From assembly GCA_965216965.1 (NCBI GenBank), contig CBDCGX010000052.1, positions 62,001-126,000 on the forward strand: a stretch of 64,000 nucleotides of DNA, in the 5' to 3' direction. How positions within the stretch are numbered: the first letter of the stretch is position 1; each line of letters begins with the position of its first letter. Position numbers and translations under genes: made by a program. The notes beneath the pieces are model-generated. The model was not told where the DNA came from and did not search any database. It saw only the letters and a program-made list of their open reading frames with translations. Below, in pieces: positions 36,040 through 44,943 of the stretch. This stretch comes from CBDAKK01 sp965216965 (GTDB lineage Bacteria; Spirochaetota; Spirochaetia; WTKD01; G963693115).

Positions 36040-36079
36040 CAATTAATGTTTATAATTAAATAGGAAGCTACTTGAACTC

Positions 36080-36946
36080 ATGATAATAGTACATATATGC
36101 GGTGGTCTTGGTAACCAAATGTTTCAATATGCCTGTGGCTATGCACTCTCTCAAAAAAATAATGATACGTTAAAATTGGATACTACTTACTTTTGTTATA
36201 GTGATCTCCGAAAATATGAACTCAAAGAATTTCGTATTGATGTTCCTTTTGCTTCGGAGGAAGAAATTATAGAATTACAATATGAATATGAAACTATTTT
36301 TGCTACAATTAAACGAAAAATAACCAGAAAAAAAAGAAAACTCTCACGCTATTACTACCAAGAACCTCATTTTCATTTTGATAAAAACATACACACTCTT
36401 TCGGGAAACATTTACTTAAAGGGATATTGGCAGTGTGAGAAATATTTTCTTGTATATAAACACGACCTTTTAACTCATTTTACTTTAAAAAACAAACTTT
36501 CCAAGAAAAGTGAAGAATATAAAAAAATCATACGCAGTACACAATCCATTAGTATTCATATAAGAAGAGGCGATTACGTAACCCTTTCCTCTGTTTACAA
36601 ACAATATAATTTAAAATACTATAAAACCTCCATAACGCATATAGAATCAAAAATCAGAAATCCTCACTATTTTATTTTTAGCGATGATTTAGAATGGACA
36701 AAAAAATACCTCAATTTTATAAAAAACAGTACCTTTATAGAGCTGGATACAACCACTCCTGATAGTGAAGAAATATATTTAATGAGTATATGCAAGCACA
36801 ATATCACTGCTAACAGCACATTTAGCTGGTGGGGTGCATGGCTTAATCAGAATCCAAATAAAATAGTTATTGCTCCCCAAAAATGGTTTTGTGACACTAC
36901 TATAAATACAAAAGATATTATTCCAAAAAATTGGTTTAAAAATTAA
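36080..36946 (+). CDS. Alpha-1,2-fucosyltransferase, GT11 family (copy A)
   Basis: Transfers L-fucose from GDP-fucose to a glycan acceptor, 288 residues. GT11 motifs in order: HICGGLGNQMFQYACGYALS (residues 5-24), HIRRGDY (160-166), YFIFSDDLEWTKKY, and NSTFSWWGAWLN. The nucleotide-binding HxRRGD is intact. The donor would come from gmd/fcl at 20-22 kb. Differs from copy B mainly right after the HIRRGDY motif and at the last 20 residues. The acceptor is unknown. Confidence 0.92.
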   Translation: MIIVHICGGLGNQMFQYACGYALSQKNNDTLKLDTTYFCYSDLRKYELKEFRIDVPFASEEEIIELQYEYETIFATIKRKITRKKRKLSRYYYQEPHFHFDKNIHTLSGNIYLKGYWQCEKYFLVYKHDLLTHFTLKNKLSKKSEEYKKIIRSTQSISIHIRRGDYVTLSSVYKQYNLKYYKTSITHIESKIRNPHYFIFSDDLEWTKKYLNFIKNSTFIELDTTTPDSEEIYLMSICKHNITANSTFSWWGAWLNQNPNKIVIAPQKWFCDTTINTKDIIPKNWFKN

Positions 36947-36986
36947 TAATTAATGTTTATAATTAGATGAGGAACTACTTGAACTC

Positions 36987-37883
36987 ATGATAATAGTACA
37001 TATATGCGGTGGTCTTGGTAACCAAATGTTTCAATATGCCTGTGGCTATGCACTCTCTCAAAAAAATAATGATACGTTAAAATTAGATACTACTTACTTT
37101 TATTATAGTGATTACCGAAAATATGAACTCAAAGAATTTCGTATTGATGTTCCTTTTGCTTCGGAGGAAGAAATTATAGAATTACAATATGAATATGAAA
37201 CTATTTTTGCTACAATTAAACGAAAAATAACCAGAAAAAAAAGAAAACTCTCACGCTATTACTACCAAGAACCTCATTTCCATTTTGATAAAAACATACA
37301 CACTCTTTCGGGAAACATTTACTTAAAAGGGTTTTGGCAGTGTGAGAAGTATTTTCTTACATATAAGCACAATCTTTTAACTCATTTTACTTTAAAAAAC
37401 AAACTTTCCAAGAAAAGTGAAGAATATAAAAAAATCATACGCAGTACACAATCTATTAGTATTCATATAAGAAGAGGCGATTACATTGACACTGTTAAGA
37501 AAAAAGGTCGTACATTTAATGTTATTGGAATATTTGGACTATGTAGCATGGAATACTACAAAAAAGCCATAACACACATAGAATCAAAAATTAATAATCC
37601 CCACTATTTTATTTTTAGCGATGATTTAGAATGGACAAGAAAACATTTCAATTTTATAAAAAACAGTACCTTTATAAAGCTTGATACAACCACTTCCGAT
37701 AGTGAAGAAATATATTTAATGAGTATATGCAAGCACAATATCACTGCTAACAGCACATTTAGCTGGTGGGGTACATGGCTTAATCAGAATCCAAATAAAA
37801 TAGTTATTGCTCCCCAAAAATGGACGAATGATCCCACTAAAAATCTCAAAGATATCATACCCAAAGATTGGATGTGTTTATAA
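36987..37883 (+). CDS. Alpha-1,2-fucosyltransferase, GT11 family (copy B)
   Basis: A 298-residue tandem duplicate of copy A, start to start 907 bp apart. The first 160 residues are almost identical at the DNA level too. After HIRRGDY, copy B has a longer, unrelated segment (IDTVKKKGRTFNVIGIFG) where copy A has VTLSSVYKQYNL; both then resume the same strand. The C-termini also differ (DWMCL versus NWFKN). The catalytic motifs are intact. The pattern suggests acceptor-specificity divergence. Confidence 0.92.
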   Translation: MIIVHICGGLGNQMFQYACGYALSQKNNDTLKLDTTYFYYSDYRKYELKEFRIDVPFASEEEIIELQYEYETIFATIKRKITRKKRKLSRYYYQEPHFHFDKNIHTLSGNIYLKGFWQCEKYFLTYKHNLLTHFTLKNKLSKKSEEYKKIIRSTQSISIHIRRGDYIDTVKKKGRTFNVIGIFGLCSMEYYKKAITHIESKINNPHYFIFSDDLEWTRKHFNFIKNSTFIKLDTTTSDSEEIYLMSICKHNITANSTFSWWGTWLNQNPNKIVIAPQKWTNDPTKNLKDIIPKDWMCL

Positions 37884-37923
37884 ATAACTCAAATCAAAAC
37901 AAAAATACACGGTTGTTGTAAAG

Positions 37924-38682
37924 TTATAATAATTTTGAAGAGTCACTATAATTCACAAGTACTCTTGCAAGTATGTTTGTAGGGTCAATCAATGGCACAG
38001 TGATATTTGATTGATTAATTGCAAGCGGTATCTCTGTGCATCCCATAATAATACTCTGAGCCCCCCGATCTATAAGTTTTTTAGACTCTTCTATAAGAAT
38101 ATTCTTTGCATAATCACTTATATCATGAGAAAGTGCTTTAATACCATATTGCGGGTGATAAATTGAATTGTGTACTCGTGTTTTCTGCTCTATGGTTTCG
38201 GGATAAAGAACGGTAATATTTTCTTGTTCAAATACTTGTTTATATGTGTCACACATATACGTACCTAAAGTCGCTAACACCCCTACAGTTAGGGGATCAT
38301 ACACAGACTCTTTAATATGCAATAAGACTTCTTGAACCATATGCACAAGTTGTAATGCATCTCCGAACTCTTTTTGCACACTTTCTTGTAAGACAGAAAA
38401 TATAGCCGGCACGTGTGCCGAGTTACATGGAATACCCACAATTTCTACACCCATCGCATACATGCTTTTTACTATTCTAAATAACGCCTCTGCTGGATTT
38501 TTCATACAATCTGCATGAAGTACATATTCTGTTCTATCAGGGATATCACAAGAAAATGATATGTGCACAATAGGGATATGTTCCTCATCCTTATACGCTT
38601 TTGTATTTGAAATTATTTTCCTGTGAAGATCAACTCCTGCAAGAGGTCCTACTCCTCCTATTACTCCTACAATTCTTGCCAT
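37924..38682 (-). CDS. Aspartate/glutamate racemase family protein
   Basis: A 252-residue PLP-independent racemase fold. Both catalytic cysteines are present: IPCNSAHVP and IMGCTEIPL. GVIGGVGPLAG at the N-terminus fits aspartate racemase (RacD-like) rather than MurI. It could supply a D-amino acid, but substrate is not certain. Downstream of and 5 bp from the cyclase gene; a GAGGA ribosome site precedes the ATG. Confidence 0.83.
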   Translation of the reverse strand: MARIVGVIGGVGPLAGVDLHRKIISNTKAYKDEEHIPIVHISFSCDIPDRTEYVLHADCMKNPAEALFRIVKSMYAMGVEIVGIPCNSAHVPAIFSVLQESVQKEFGDALQLVHMVQEVLLHIKESVYDPLTVGVLATLGTYMCDTYKQVFEQENITVLYPETIEQKTRVHNSIYHPQYGIKALSHDISDYAKNILIEESKKLIDRGAQSIIMGCTEIPLAINQSNITVPLIDPTNILARVLVNYSDSSKLL

Positions 38683-38687
38683 ATGTT

Positions 38688-40838
38688 TTATTCCTCATAC
38701 AATCTTTTCTTAAGCAATAAGAATAATTCATCTTTAACATCTGGGAACTGCTTCTCAATATCTACTATTTTTTTCTTTGCCTTATCTATGTTTTGCTGAG
38801 AAATATGCTTTTGTAACACTTCATATTCTTTTATATACTTTTGAACCGTTGCTGATGTTGTATCTTTTCTTCCTATAAGCTGGAATATTTCTGTAGATTT
38901 CTTTTTTCCTCTTACTCGTATATTTTCTAAAAACCGGAAAATAAAAGTATCTGCTGTCTTGTTTCTTGCATGCGACGATACAATAATATGAGAATTGTAC
39001 TTTTTATTTTCAGACTCTAATCTGCTCGCTAAATTTACAGAGTCCCCAATAACAGTAAAGTTCAACCGCTCATCAGATCCAACAATTCCAATCATAATGT
39101 CTCCAGTATTAATACCTATGCGAGTATTAAAATGCACATCTTTATGTATAGTTTTTATTTTTTTATTTATATCATTAGCAGCAAACTGCATAGCAAGGGC
39201 TGCATTAAGCGCCTGTTCTGCCGAATTGTTTTTTTCATCAAACGCCCCAAATATTACCATAATAGCATCGCCTATAAATTTATCAATTATACCGTCATTT
39301 ACTCTTATCTTACTCCCCATTTCAGAAAAATATATTTCTAAACACTTACATAATATTTCTGGATCAACTTTTTCCGAAATACTAGTAAACCCTTCAATAT
39401 CAGAAAACATAATTGTTACATCTTTTTTTTCTTTCATGTGAGGCCGTAATCCATATAAAGCTTCAAAAGACTGTTTCACTACAACATCGGGAACAAATTT
39501 TCTAAATGATGTAAAGCTACCTTGTACATCGTTATATACTTCTCCTATATCTTGTACTTCTTTAATATGAAAAAAATCAGGATATATAAATCTCTTCTTA
39601 AGAGACAAGGTTTTAAGTTCTGTCATAAGCATTGAAATACCCAAAAGCGGTCTTAAAATAACTTTTGATGATTGATACATTATAAATATAAATATAAATA
39701 TAAACCCTATAAATAACCACACAATAATTTTTGTAACATATTTCCATGATGAATTTATATCACCTCTACTTGTTACGGTATATATATTCCATGATATACC
39801 AGGAAAAGAAGCTAAACTCCTATGTGTATATATATACTTTACATCATTAATAGAAATAGCTCCCGTAGTAAGTCCTCTCAATAAAAAATTTCGAAGAATT
39901 CTACCCTTGGAATATTTAGGGAAAAGAACCGATAATAATATTTGAAATGTATCTTTTTTAGAGAGAGATTTCTTTATTAAATCATCTGAAGAAATAGAAA
40001 ATATATTTTTTGAAAACAACTTCATTTCTTTGCTACTATCTATATCTTCTGCTTTTAATAAAGCTACTTTTCTTTCTCCGTCCGCTGTGAAATACTCTCT
40101 AAATATTTTTTCATATTTTCTATTGTTTTTATCACTCAAAGCTATAATATTTCTTGTGGTATCTGTAATTATAATACTTCCCACCGCACTAAACGATAAG
40201 TCCCTTAAAAACTGAGTTAAATACGCAAGCCCTACATCAACACCTAACACTCCCTTAATGTTTTTTCTTATTATTTTTCTAGAACCTGTAATGCCTAAAA
40301 GAGAATCGGTAAAAAATATATACGGGTCTGTCCAAATCACATTATCAGCACGCGCTATTTTATACCATTCTCTTTTACGAGGATCATATCCTGTTCCATC
40401 ATAAGACACTTTTAATGGCTTATATTTTCTAATAACTGTAATGTCATTTCCACTATGCACCCATCGCTCTGTAACTTTTTTTCCATCACGTAGCACTATC
40501 CGATCACTTATTACATTGTTTTTATCAATTCGCTTTACCATATAGAAATCTCCATTATTGTTTCCAAAATAAAGTGCATTAATTTGCCCATTGTTTTTTA
40601 TAATATTTCTTGCAATAGATAAAAATAAATCAGAATCAAACCCCTTCTGGAAAAGATTAGGATTTGAAAAGAGACCGTACATTGTTTTTAATTGTTTTAC
40701 GGCACCTAATACATAATTGTCTAATTGACTTTGTATTTTACTAGATGCCTCAGCCTGGGTTTGTAAATCTGACTGTTTTGCAATAACATCTCCCTGCCAG
40801 TTCACTAAAAAATATATAATAATAAAAAACAAAAACAA
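38688..40838 (-). CDS. Membrane adenylate cyclase with extracellular Cache-type sensor
   Basis: Domain order: membrane segment, a periplasmic double-Cache-like domain (about residues 30-345, with YDPRKREWY and GVLGVDV), second membrane segment (about 365-390), short HAMP-like linker, then a class III cyclase. The catalytic residues are there: the metal Asp pair in FSDIEGFT and KFIGDAIM, and N/R in VNLASRLE. The first bacterial start codon in frame is TTG 40838, which would clip the lysine-rich cytoplasmic lead of TM1; an ATT at 40919 after AGGA would restore it. Start uncertain. Confidence 0.85.
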   Translation of the reverse strand: MFLFFIIIYFLVNWQGDVIAKQSDLQTQAEASSKIQSQLDNYVLGAVKQLKTMYGLFSNPNLFQKGFDSDLFLSIARNIIKNNGQINALYFGNNNGDFYMVKRIDKNNVISDRIVLRDGKKVTERWVHSGNDITVIRKYKPLKVSYDGTGYDPRKREWYKIARADNVIWTDPYIFFTDSLLGITGSRKIIRKNIKGVLGVDVGLAYLTQFLRDLSFSAVGSIIITDTTRNIIALSDKNNRKYEKIFREYFTADGERKVALLKAEDIDSSKEMKLFSKNIFSISSDDLIKKSLSKKDTFQILLSVLFPKYSKGRILRNFLLRGLTTGAISINDVKYIYTHRSLASFPGISWNIYTVTSRGDINSSWKYVTKIIVWLFIGFIFIFIFIMYQSSKVILRPLLGISMLMTELKTLSLKKRFIYPDFFHIKEVQDIGEVYNDVQGSFTSFRKFVPDVVVKQSFEALYGLRPHMKEKKDVTIMFSDIEGFTSISEKVDPEILCKCLEIYFSEMGSKIRVNDGIIDKFIGDAIMVIFGAFDEKNNSAEQALNAALAMQFAANDINKKIKTIHKDVHFNTRIGINTGDIMIGIVGSDERLNFTVIGDSVNLASRLESENKKYNSHIIVSSHARNKTADTFIFRFLENIRVRGKKKSTEIFQLIGRKDTTSATVQKYIKEYEVLQKHISQQNIDKAKKKIVDIEKQFPDVKDELFLLLKKRLYEE

Positions 40839-40965
40839 AAAGACTATTATTATTCCCTGTAAAAAAAAGCCAAGAGAGAATGTTATATGTTTTTTAATAA
40901 ATTTTTTCTTATAAATAATCGCAATTCCTCGTATTGCTTTGTTTACTATTACAAAATATAAACAA

Positions 40966-42285
40966 TTATTCTATATTCTTTGAATAAGATGATACTTCTT
41001 TCAACTTCCGATTATTTCCTAGTTTTTTAGAGTGAATCGCTGCCACAGCACAAAAATTAGTATTTACAATGAGTACTGTTCGCATAGGATCTATGATAGG
41101 ATCTATTGCATAAAGAATAAGCAAGATTGTTTCAACAGGGAGCCCAAGTGGCAAAAATGCAATTGAAATAACACTTAATGTTGCAAAACCAGACGCCCCA
41201 GCAGTTGCAAGGCCAGCAAATAATAACCCAAGGGCAAGTATAAGTATTTCAATAAAATTCAATGAAATACCATAAAGCTGAACTACAAACACAGAAACTA
41301 CTCCAAAATAAGCAAGGTTACCATATCGAGCTAACACTATAGAAAGTGGAGTGAAGAGTCTTCCAAAATTTATACTTACTCCCAATTTGGTATTTAACGC
41401 ATGAATTGAGGGAGATATAGTTGCAATACTGTTTTTTGTAGTAAATCCTACAAGAGTCGGGTAAAACGATGCAGAAAATACTCTAAGTGGTGATTTTCTT
41501 ATAAAAATACCTGTCCCAACACTATTTAAAACAAGCAATATTAACGAAAGTATATAAAACGTAGCTATAAGTCTCATTGTAGCGTTTATAACGGTAAATC
41601 CCATACTCACCGTTTGAAACGAAATAATACATATAAGCCCCAAAGGAAGTGCTGTTAAAATCCATTTAACAAGCATCTGGAATATTTTGAATATGCTTTC
41701 AAAAAACACAATTACAACATCTCCCTGATCCTCTCCTCCTTCTTTTGTATGAATAAGACCTGCTGCAACTCCCATAATAATAGAAACAAACGCAAGTGCA
41801 AGTGCATTTGCGTTTACAAAAGCCTCAGAAATATTTCCTGGAATTATTATTTTAAGAAATTGAACTAAAAAACCATCTTGCACAGTATCTTGACTTGCCG
41901 TGCTAAGATTAAAATTGAGAACATTTGCTTGAGTTCCAATATATTCTGACAGTATCCGTGCTTGCTCTACAGGAATATTTCCCGGGTTAAAAGCAAACCC
42001 AATAACTAACGAGATTATGATTATTGAAATCATAAGAACAAGAACTACAACGAATGCATACATCGTAATTTTTTGCATTGTAGGGTCTTGAATAAATCGT
42101 CCAACACTCGCTATAATTGCTGATACAAGTATAGGAATAATTGTCATTTGTATAAGGAGTAAATATATATCACCAAAATTACCAAGATTTAATGCCAAGC
42201 TGGGGAAATAAATACCTATTAAAACTCCTACCCCCATTGCAGAAAAAACAACAATAGGATTCCTTAGAAATTTACCAAAATTCAT
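40966..42285 (-). CDS. SDF-family (DAACS) transporter with altered Na+ sites
   Basis: A 439-residue GltP/DctA-fold membrane protein with eight helices and two hairpin loops. The usual HP1 serine loop is TKNSIATISP, and the TM7 NMDGT motif reads ARYGN. In TM8 the D390/D394/R397 equivalents remain (AIDPIIDPMRT), but N401 and D405 (GltPh numbering) are I and N. The family would predict Na+-coupled dicarboxylate or amino-acid uptake, but the coupling residues are missing. A solute-binding protein gene lies 22 bp upstream in the same operon. Confidence 0.8.
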   Translation of the reverse strand: MNFGKFLRNPIVVFSAMGVGVLIGIYFPSLALNLGNFGDIYLLLIQMTIIPILVSAIIASVGRFIQDPTMQKITMYAFVVVLVLMISIIIISLVIGFAFNPGNIPVEQARILSEYIGTQANVLNFNLSTASQDTVQDGFLVQFLKIIIPGNISEAFVNANALALAFVSIIMGVAAGLIHTKEGGEDQGDVVIVFFESIFKIFQMLVKWILTALPLGLICIISFQTVSMGFTVINATMRLIATFYILSLILLVLNSVGTGIFIRKSPLRVFSASFYPTLVGFTTKNSIATISPSIHALNTKLGVSINFGRLFTPLSIVLARYGNLAYFGVVSVFVVQLYGISLNFIEILILALGLLFAGLATAGASGFATLSVISIAFLPLGLPVETILLILYAIDPIIDPMRTVLIVNTNFCAVAAIHSKKLGNNRKLKEVSSYSKNIE

Positions 42286-42307
42286 CTTTTTTATCCTCTT
42301 TCCTTTT

Positions 42308-43126
42308 TTATTTTTTATATTTTTCTAATAGCTCTTTAGCCCCTGTTGGAATATCCATGGACTCCAACACAAGGTTAACAAAATATGAGAAATGTGCTGC
42401 TTCTGCAGGCATAGCTATTGCAATTGGATCTTTGCGATCCTTAATGACAACTGGCTTTAAATAAAGGTTTGTTTGTGGGTTTTGAGTTATATATTTTGTA
42501 ATCTCCATTTCATCCCTATATATTCCAAAAACTTTAGAATTACCAAGCGCATCCAGAACATCTTCCCACGTATCAAGCAAAACGAATTGTGCATAAGGGA
42601 AATTCACTTTTGCATATCTCTCATAAGAAGAATTCTTTATAACTCCTAGCCTTCCAGAAAATGTTCGCAATATTTCTATTATTTCATTATCATTGGAGCT
42701 TACCTTTGCAAGTTGAACTCGATTGAGTAAAAGCGCCTGATTAAAAACAATGTAAGGATTGCTAAAAATAACTTTTTGAGAACGATACAGAGTTCTACTT
42801 AGTTTTGATATAGCAACATCTATCTTCTTAGCAAGAATCAAAGGGATAAGATTATTAAATGATTTTGCATTTCTATTAATTTTTAATGAAACATTTAATA
42901 AAACTGCAATTCTCTTTGCAATATCTACATCAAGCCCAACTAATTCATTCTTTTTGTTTTTAAAAAAAAACGGGTATTGATCTTTTTCTATCATTCCAAC
43001 AATAAGAACACCCCTTTTTTGTACTTCCGCTATTTTTCTTCCTTGTGCAACAATCTGAGAAGTTCCGCATGGCACTAAAAAAACAAAGATAATTAAAACA
43101 CATAAGATTATTCTTTTATATTTCAT
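42308..43126 (-). CDS. Family 3 extracellular solute-binding protein
   Basis: A 272-residue exported protein. Signal segment about residues 5-25 (IILCVLIIFVFLVPCG; the C could be an atypical lipobox or cleavage may follow IVAQG). The mature part has RGVLIVGMIEKDQYPFFFKN, VGLDVDIAKRIAV and AISKLSRTLYRSQKV, the amino-acid-binding (SBP_bac_3) pattern. No ABC permease or ATPase is adjacent; the only partner is the SDF transporter downstream. Confidence 0.82.
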   Translation of the reverse strand: MKYKRIILCVLIIFVFLVPCGTSQIVAQGRKIAEVQKRGVLIVGMIEKDQYPFFFKNKKNELVGLDVDIAKRIAVLLNVSLKINRNAKSFNNLIPLILAKKIDVAISKLSRTLYRSQKVIFSNPYIVFNQALLLNRVQLAKVSSNDNEIIEILRTFSGRLGVIKNSSYERYAKVNFPYAQFVLLDTWEDVLDALGNSKVFGIYRDEMEITKYITQNPQTNLYLKPVVIKDRKDPIAIAMPAEAAHFSYFVNLVLESMDIPTGAKELLEKYKK

Positions 43127-43401
43127 GCTATTTTTTAATACTACTCCTTAAAACATATATATCACTTAAATTTACAATTATTTTTTAAGTAACCTGACAT
43201 TAAAACTATATCGTAAAATTAATATGAATACTAAACTATTAAATTCTTATAAATATGCTTAAATAATTCTAAATACTATTATTACATGTTTTTTATTTAT
43301 TTGTCAATCATTTTTTTTTAAAAACACCATAAAAACTCACAAAAATTACGCATTTAATACATAATCATGCACCATAAATTAAGCAAAATTATAATTCATA
43401 C
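43127..43401. other. AT-rich spacer between solute-binding protein and multicopper oxidase
   Basis: No reading frame with a ribosome site. It holds the leader of the solute-binding protein gene (AAGGAG near 43145, rather far from the ATG) and long A and T runs around 43311-43325 that could terminate the oxidase-side or opposite transcript. Nothing else seen. Confidence 0.4.
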
Positions 43402-44871
43402 CTATTCCACCTTAAGTAGGCCCATCATCCCCGCATCTTCATGCTCTAATATGTGACAATGATATACATATAAGCCCTTAGTTTTTGTAACAGGGAATGC
43501 AATTTCCACTACACTTCCTCGCGGTAAATATATAGTGTCTTGCCATCCTTGATAATCCACAGGAGGACTTTTCCCATTTACAGATATCACAATAAAACTA
43601 CTTGCATGGACATGAAAACTGTGATCAAACGAACGCATTCCTCTGTCTTTATTGATAAGAGTCCACTTCTCTATGGTATTTGCCTTGCTTATAGTATCTA
43701 CACGAGATTCTGAAAATGTTTTTCCATTGATAGTGAATGGTGCATCTACCCGCATATTTCCCCCAGAGAAAATAAATGTTCTTTCTTTAGCAAAAGTACT
43801 AGGAATAGTTAAGATATCTATAGAAAGTTTCTTTGGTATGTTCTGAACAACGGATTTTGTATCTTTTACATAGACGGTGAGAATCTTTTGATTATCATTT
43901 CTTTTCGAAAACCGTTTCGCAATCTGCCTTCCTCCACTATTTCTTCGTATGCTCATAAAAGAAAATCCCCCTTTGGGTGCCCTTCTTGTATCAACAAGCA
44001 ATTCTACTCTATCTCCAGCAGGTATAAACACAGTATCTACTTTTTCTGGCGTATCTAAGATACCTGTATCGCTTGCCAAAAGATACATGGGCATATTTTT
44101 ATCTATTCCCACGCGAATTTCTTGAGCAGTAGAAGCATTTAATAATCTAACTCGTATTATTCCCTTGGGAACATTTAACTCTGGAGAAAATTGCCAATTA
44201 GTAAGTATGTAGTTACCTCTATATCCTGCCATCATATAATCCATAGTGCTTGGATTGTAGTCTATGTTTTGTACTTCATCTACAACTTTATCTGAAAGTA
44301 TAAGTACAAAATCATCTTTCCCATACGTACGTGGAAGTCTCATTTCTGCTGGATTGTTTTTATCCTCTATAAGTGCAACACCTATAAGCCCACGATATAC
44401 TTGTTCTGCAGTCGTGCCATGCAAATGGGGATGAAACCATGTTGTACTTCCCGGTTGGTCTACAGTAAACGTAATATTTGTTGAACCACGAATGTCTATG
44501 GGATAAAACACTCCATCAGCATATGTTGGCATATCTTTTACACCATGCCAATGCACCGATGTTTCTACAGGGAGAGTGCTTTTTATGTTGGCTTGAACTA
44601 CATCTCCTCTGTCCATTTTTAATATGGGACCAAGAACTTTTCTATTGTTTTTTGTATTTTTGCTTTCATAGTATAGTGTTGTGAAATTTGCATGCGACTC
44701 CGTGTCATCATTAGAAAAGTTTGCAGTAAGAGAAAATGCTCTTGTTTGTATTCCATCAGTAGTTGTACTTAGACTTCCTTCTTCAAGTGGTGGTATATAA
44801 AGCAGTTCAGCAAAAACAAACAACACTTTAAAAAAAAGCATTACAAAAAATATATATTTTAAAAAGCCCAT
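43402..44871 (-). CDS. Multicopper oxidase (CueO/laccase-like), exported
   Basis: About 489 residues. A signal peptide precedes three cupredoxin domains. All copper ligands are visible: VHWHGV and WFHPHLHG in the first domain, HSFHVHASSF and YHCHILEHEDAGMMG in the last (T1 Cys, two His and axial Met). Likely periplasmic, oxidising Cu(I), Fe(II) or an organic substrate; substrate unknown. The start at 44871 (MGFLKYIFF) gives a better signal peptide than the upstream ATG at 44895. Confidence 0.9.
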   Translation of the reverse strand: MGFLKYIFFVMLFFKVLFVFAELLYIPPLEEGSLSTTTDGIQTRAFSLTANFSNDDTESHANFTTLYYESKNTKNNRKVLGPILKMDRGDVVQANIKSTLPVETSVHWHGVKDMPTYADGVFYPIDIRGSTNITFTVDQPGSTTWFHPHLHGTTAEQVYRGLIGVALIEDKNNPAEMRLPRTYGKDDFVLILSDKVVDEVQNIDYNPSTMDYMMAGYRGNYILTNWQFSPELNVPKGIIRVRLLNASTAQEIRVGIDKNMPMYLLASDTGILDTPEKVDTVFIPAGDRVELLVDTRRAPKGGFSFMSIRRNSGGRQIAKRFSKRNDNQKILTVYVKDTKSVVQNIPKKLSIDILTIPSTFAKERTFIFSGGNMRVDAPFTINGKTFSESRVDTISKANTIEKWTLINKDRGMRSFDHSFHVHASSFIVISVNGKSPPVDYQGWQDTIYLPRGSVVEIAFPVTKTKGLYVYHCHILEHEDAGMMGLLKVE

Positions 44872-44943
44872 AATAATTATATTATTATAGTACATATAAT
44901 TATAAAGCTATATAAATATTATAGGTTTTTTTTTTAAAAACTA

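Larger units (their letters stand above)
36080..37883 (+). repeat. Tandem duplication of fucosyltransferase gene plus 40-bp spacer
   Basis: The repeat unit runs from one ATG to the base before the next (907 bp) and includes an AT-rich spacer ending CTACTTGAACTC. The deleted copy at 35843 ends with the same spacer, so three units once stood in tandem. Confidence 0.85.
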
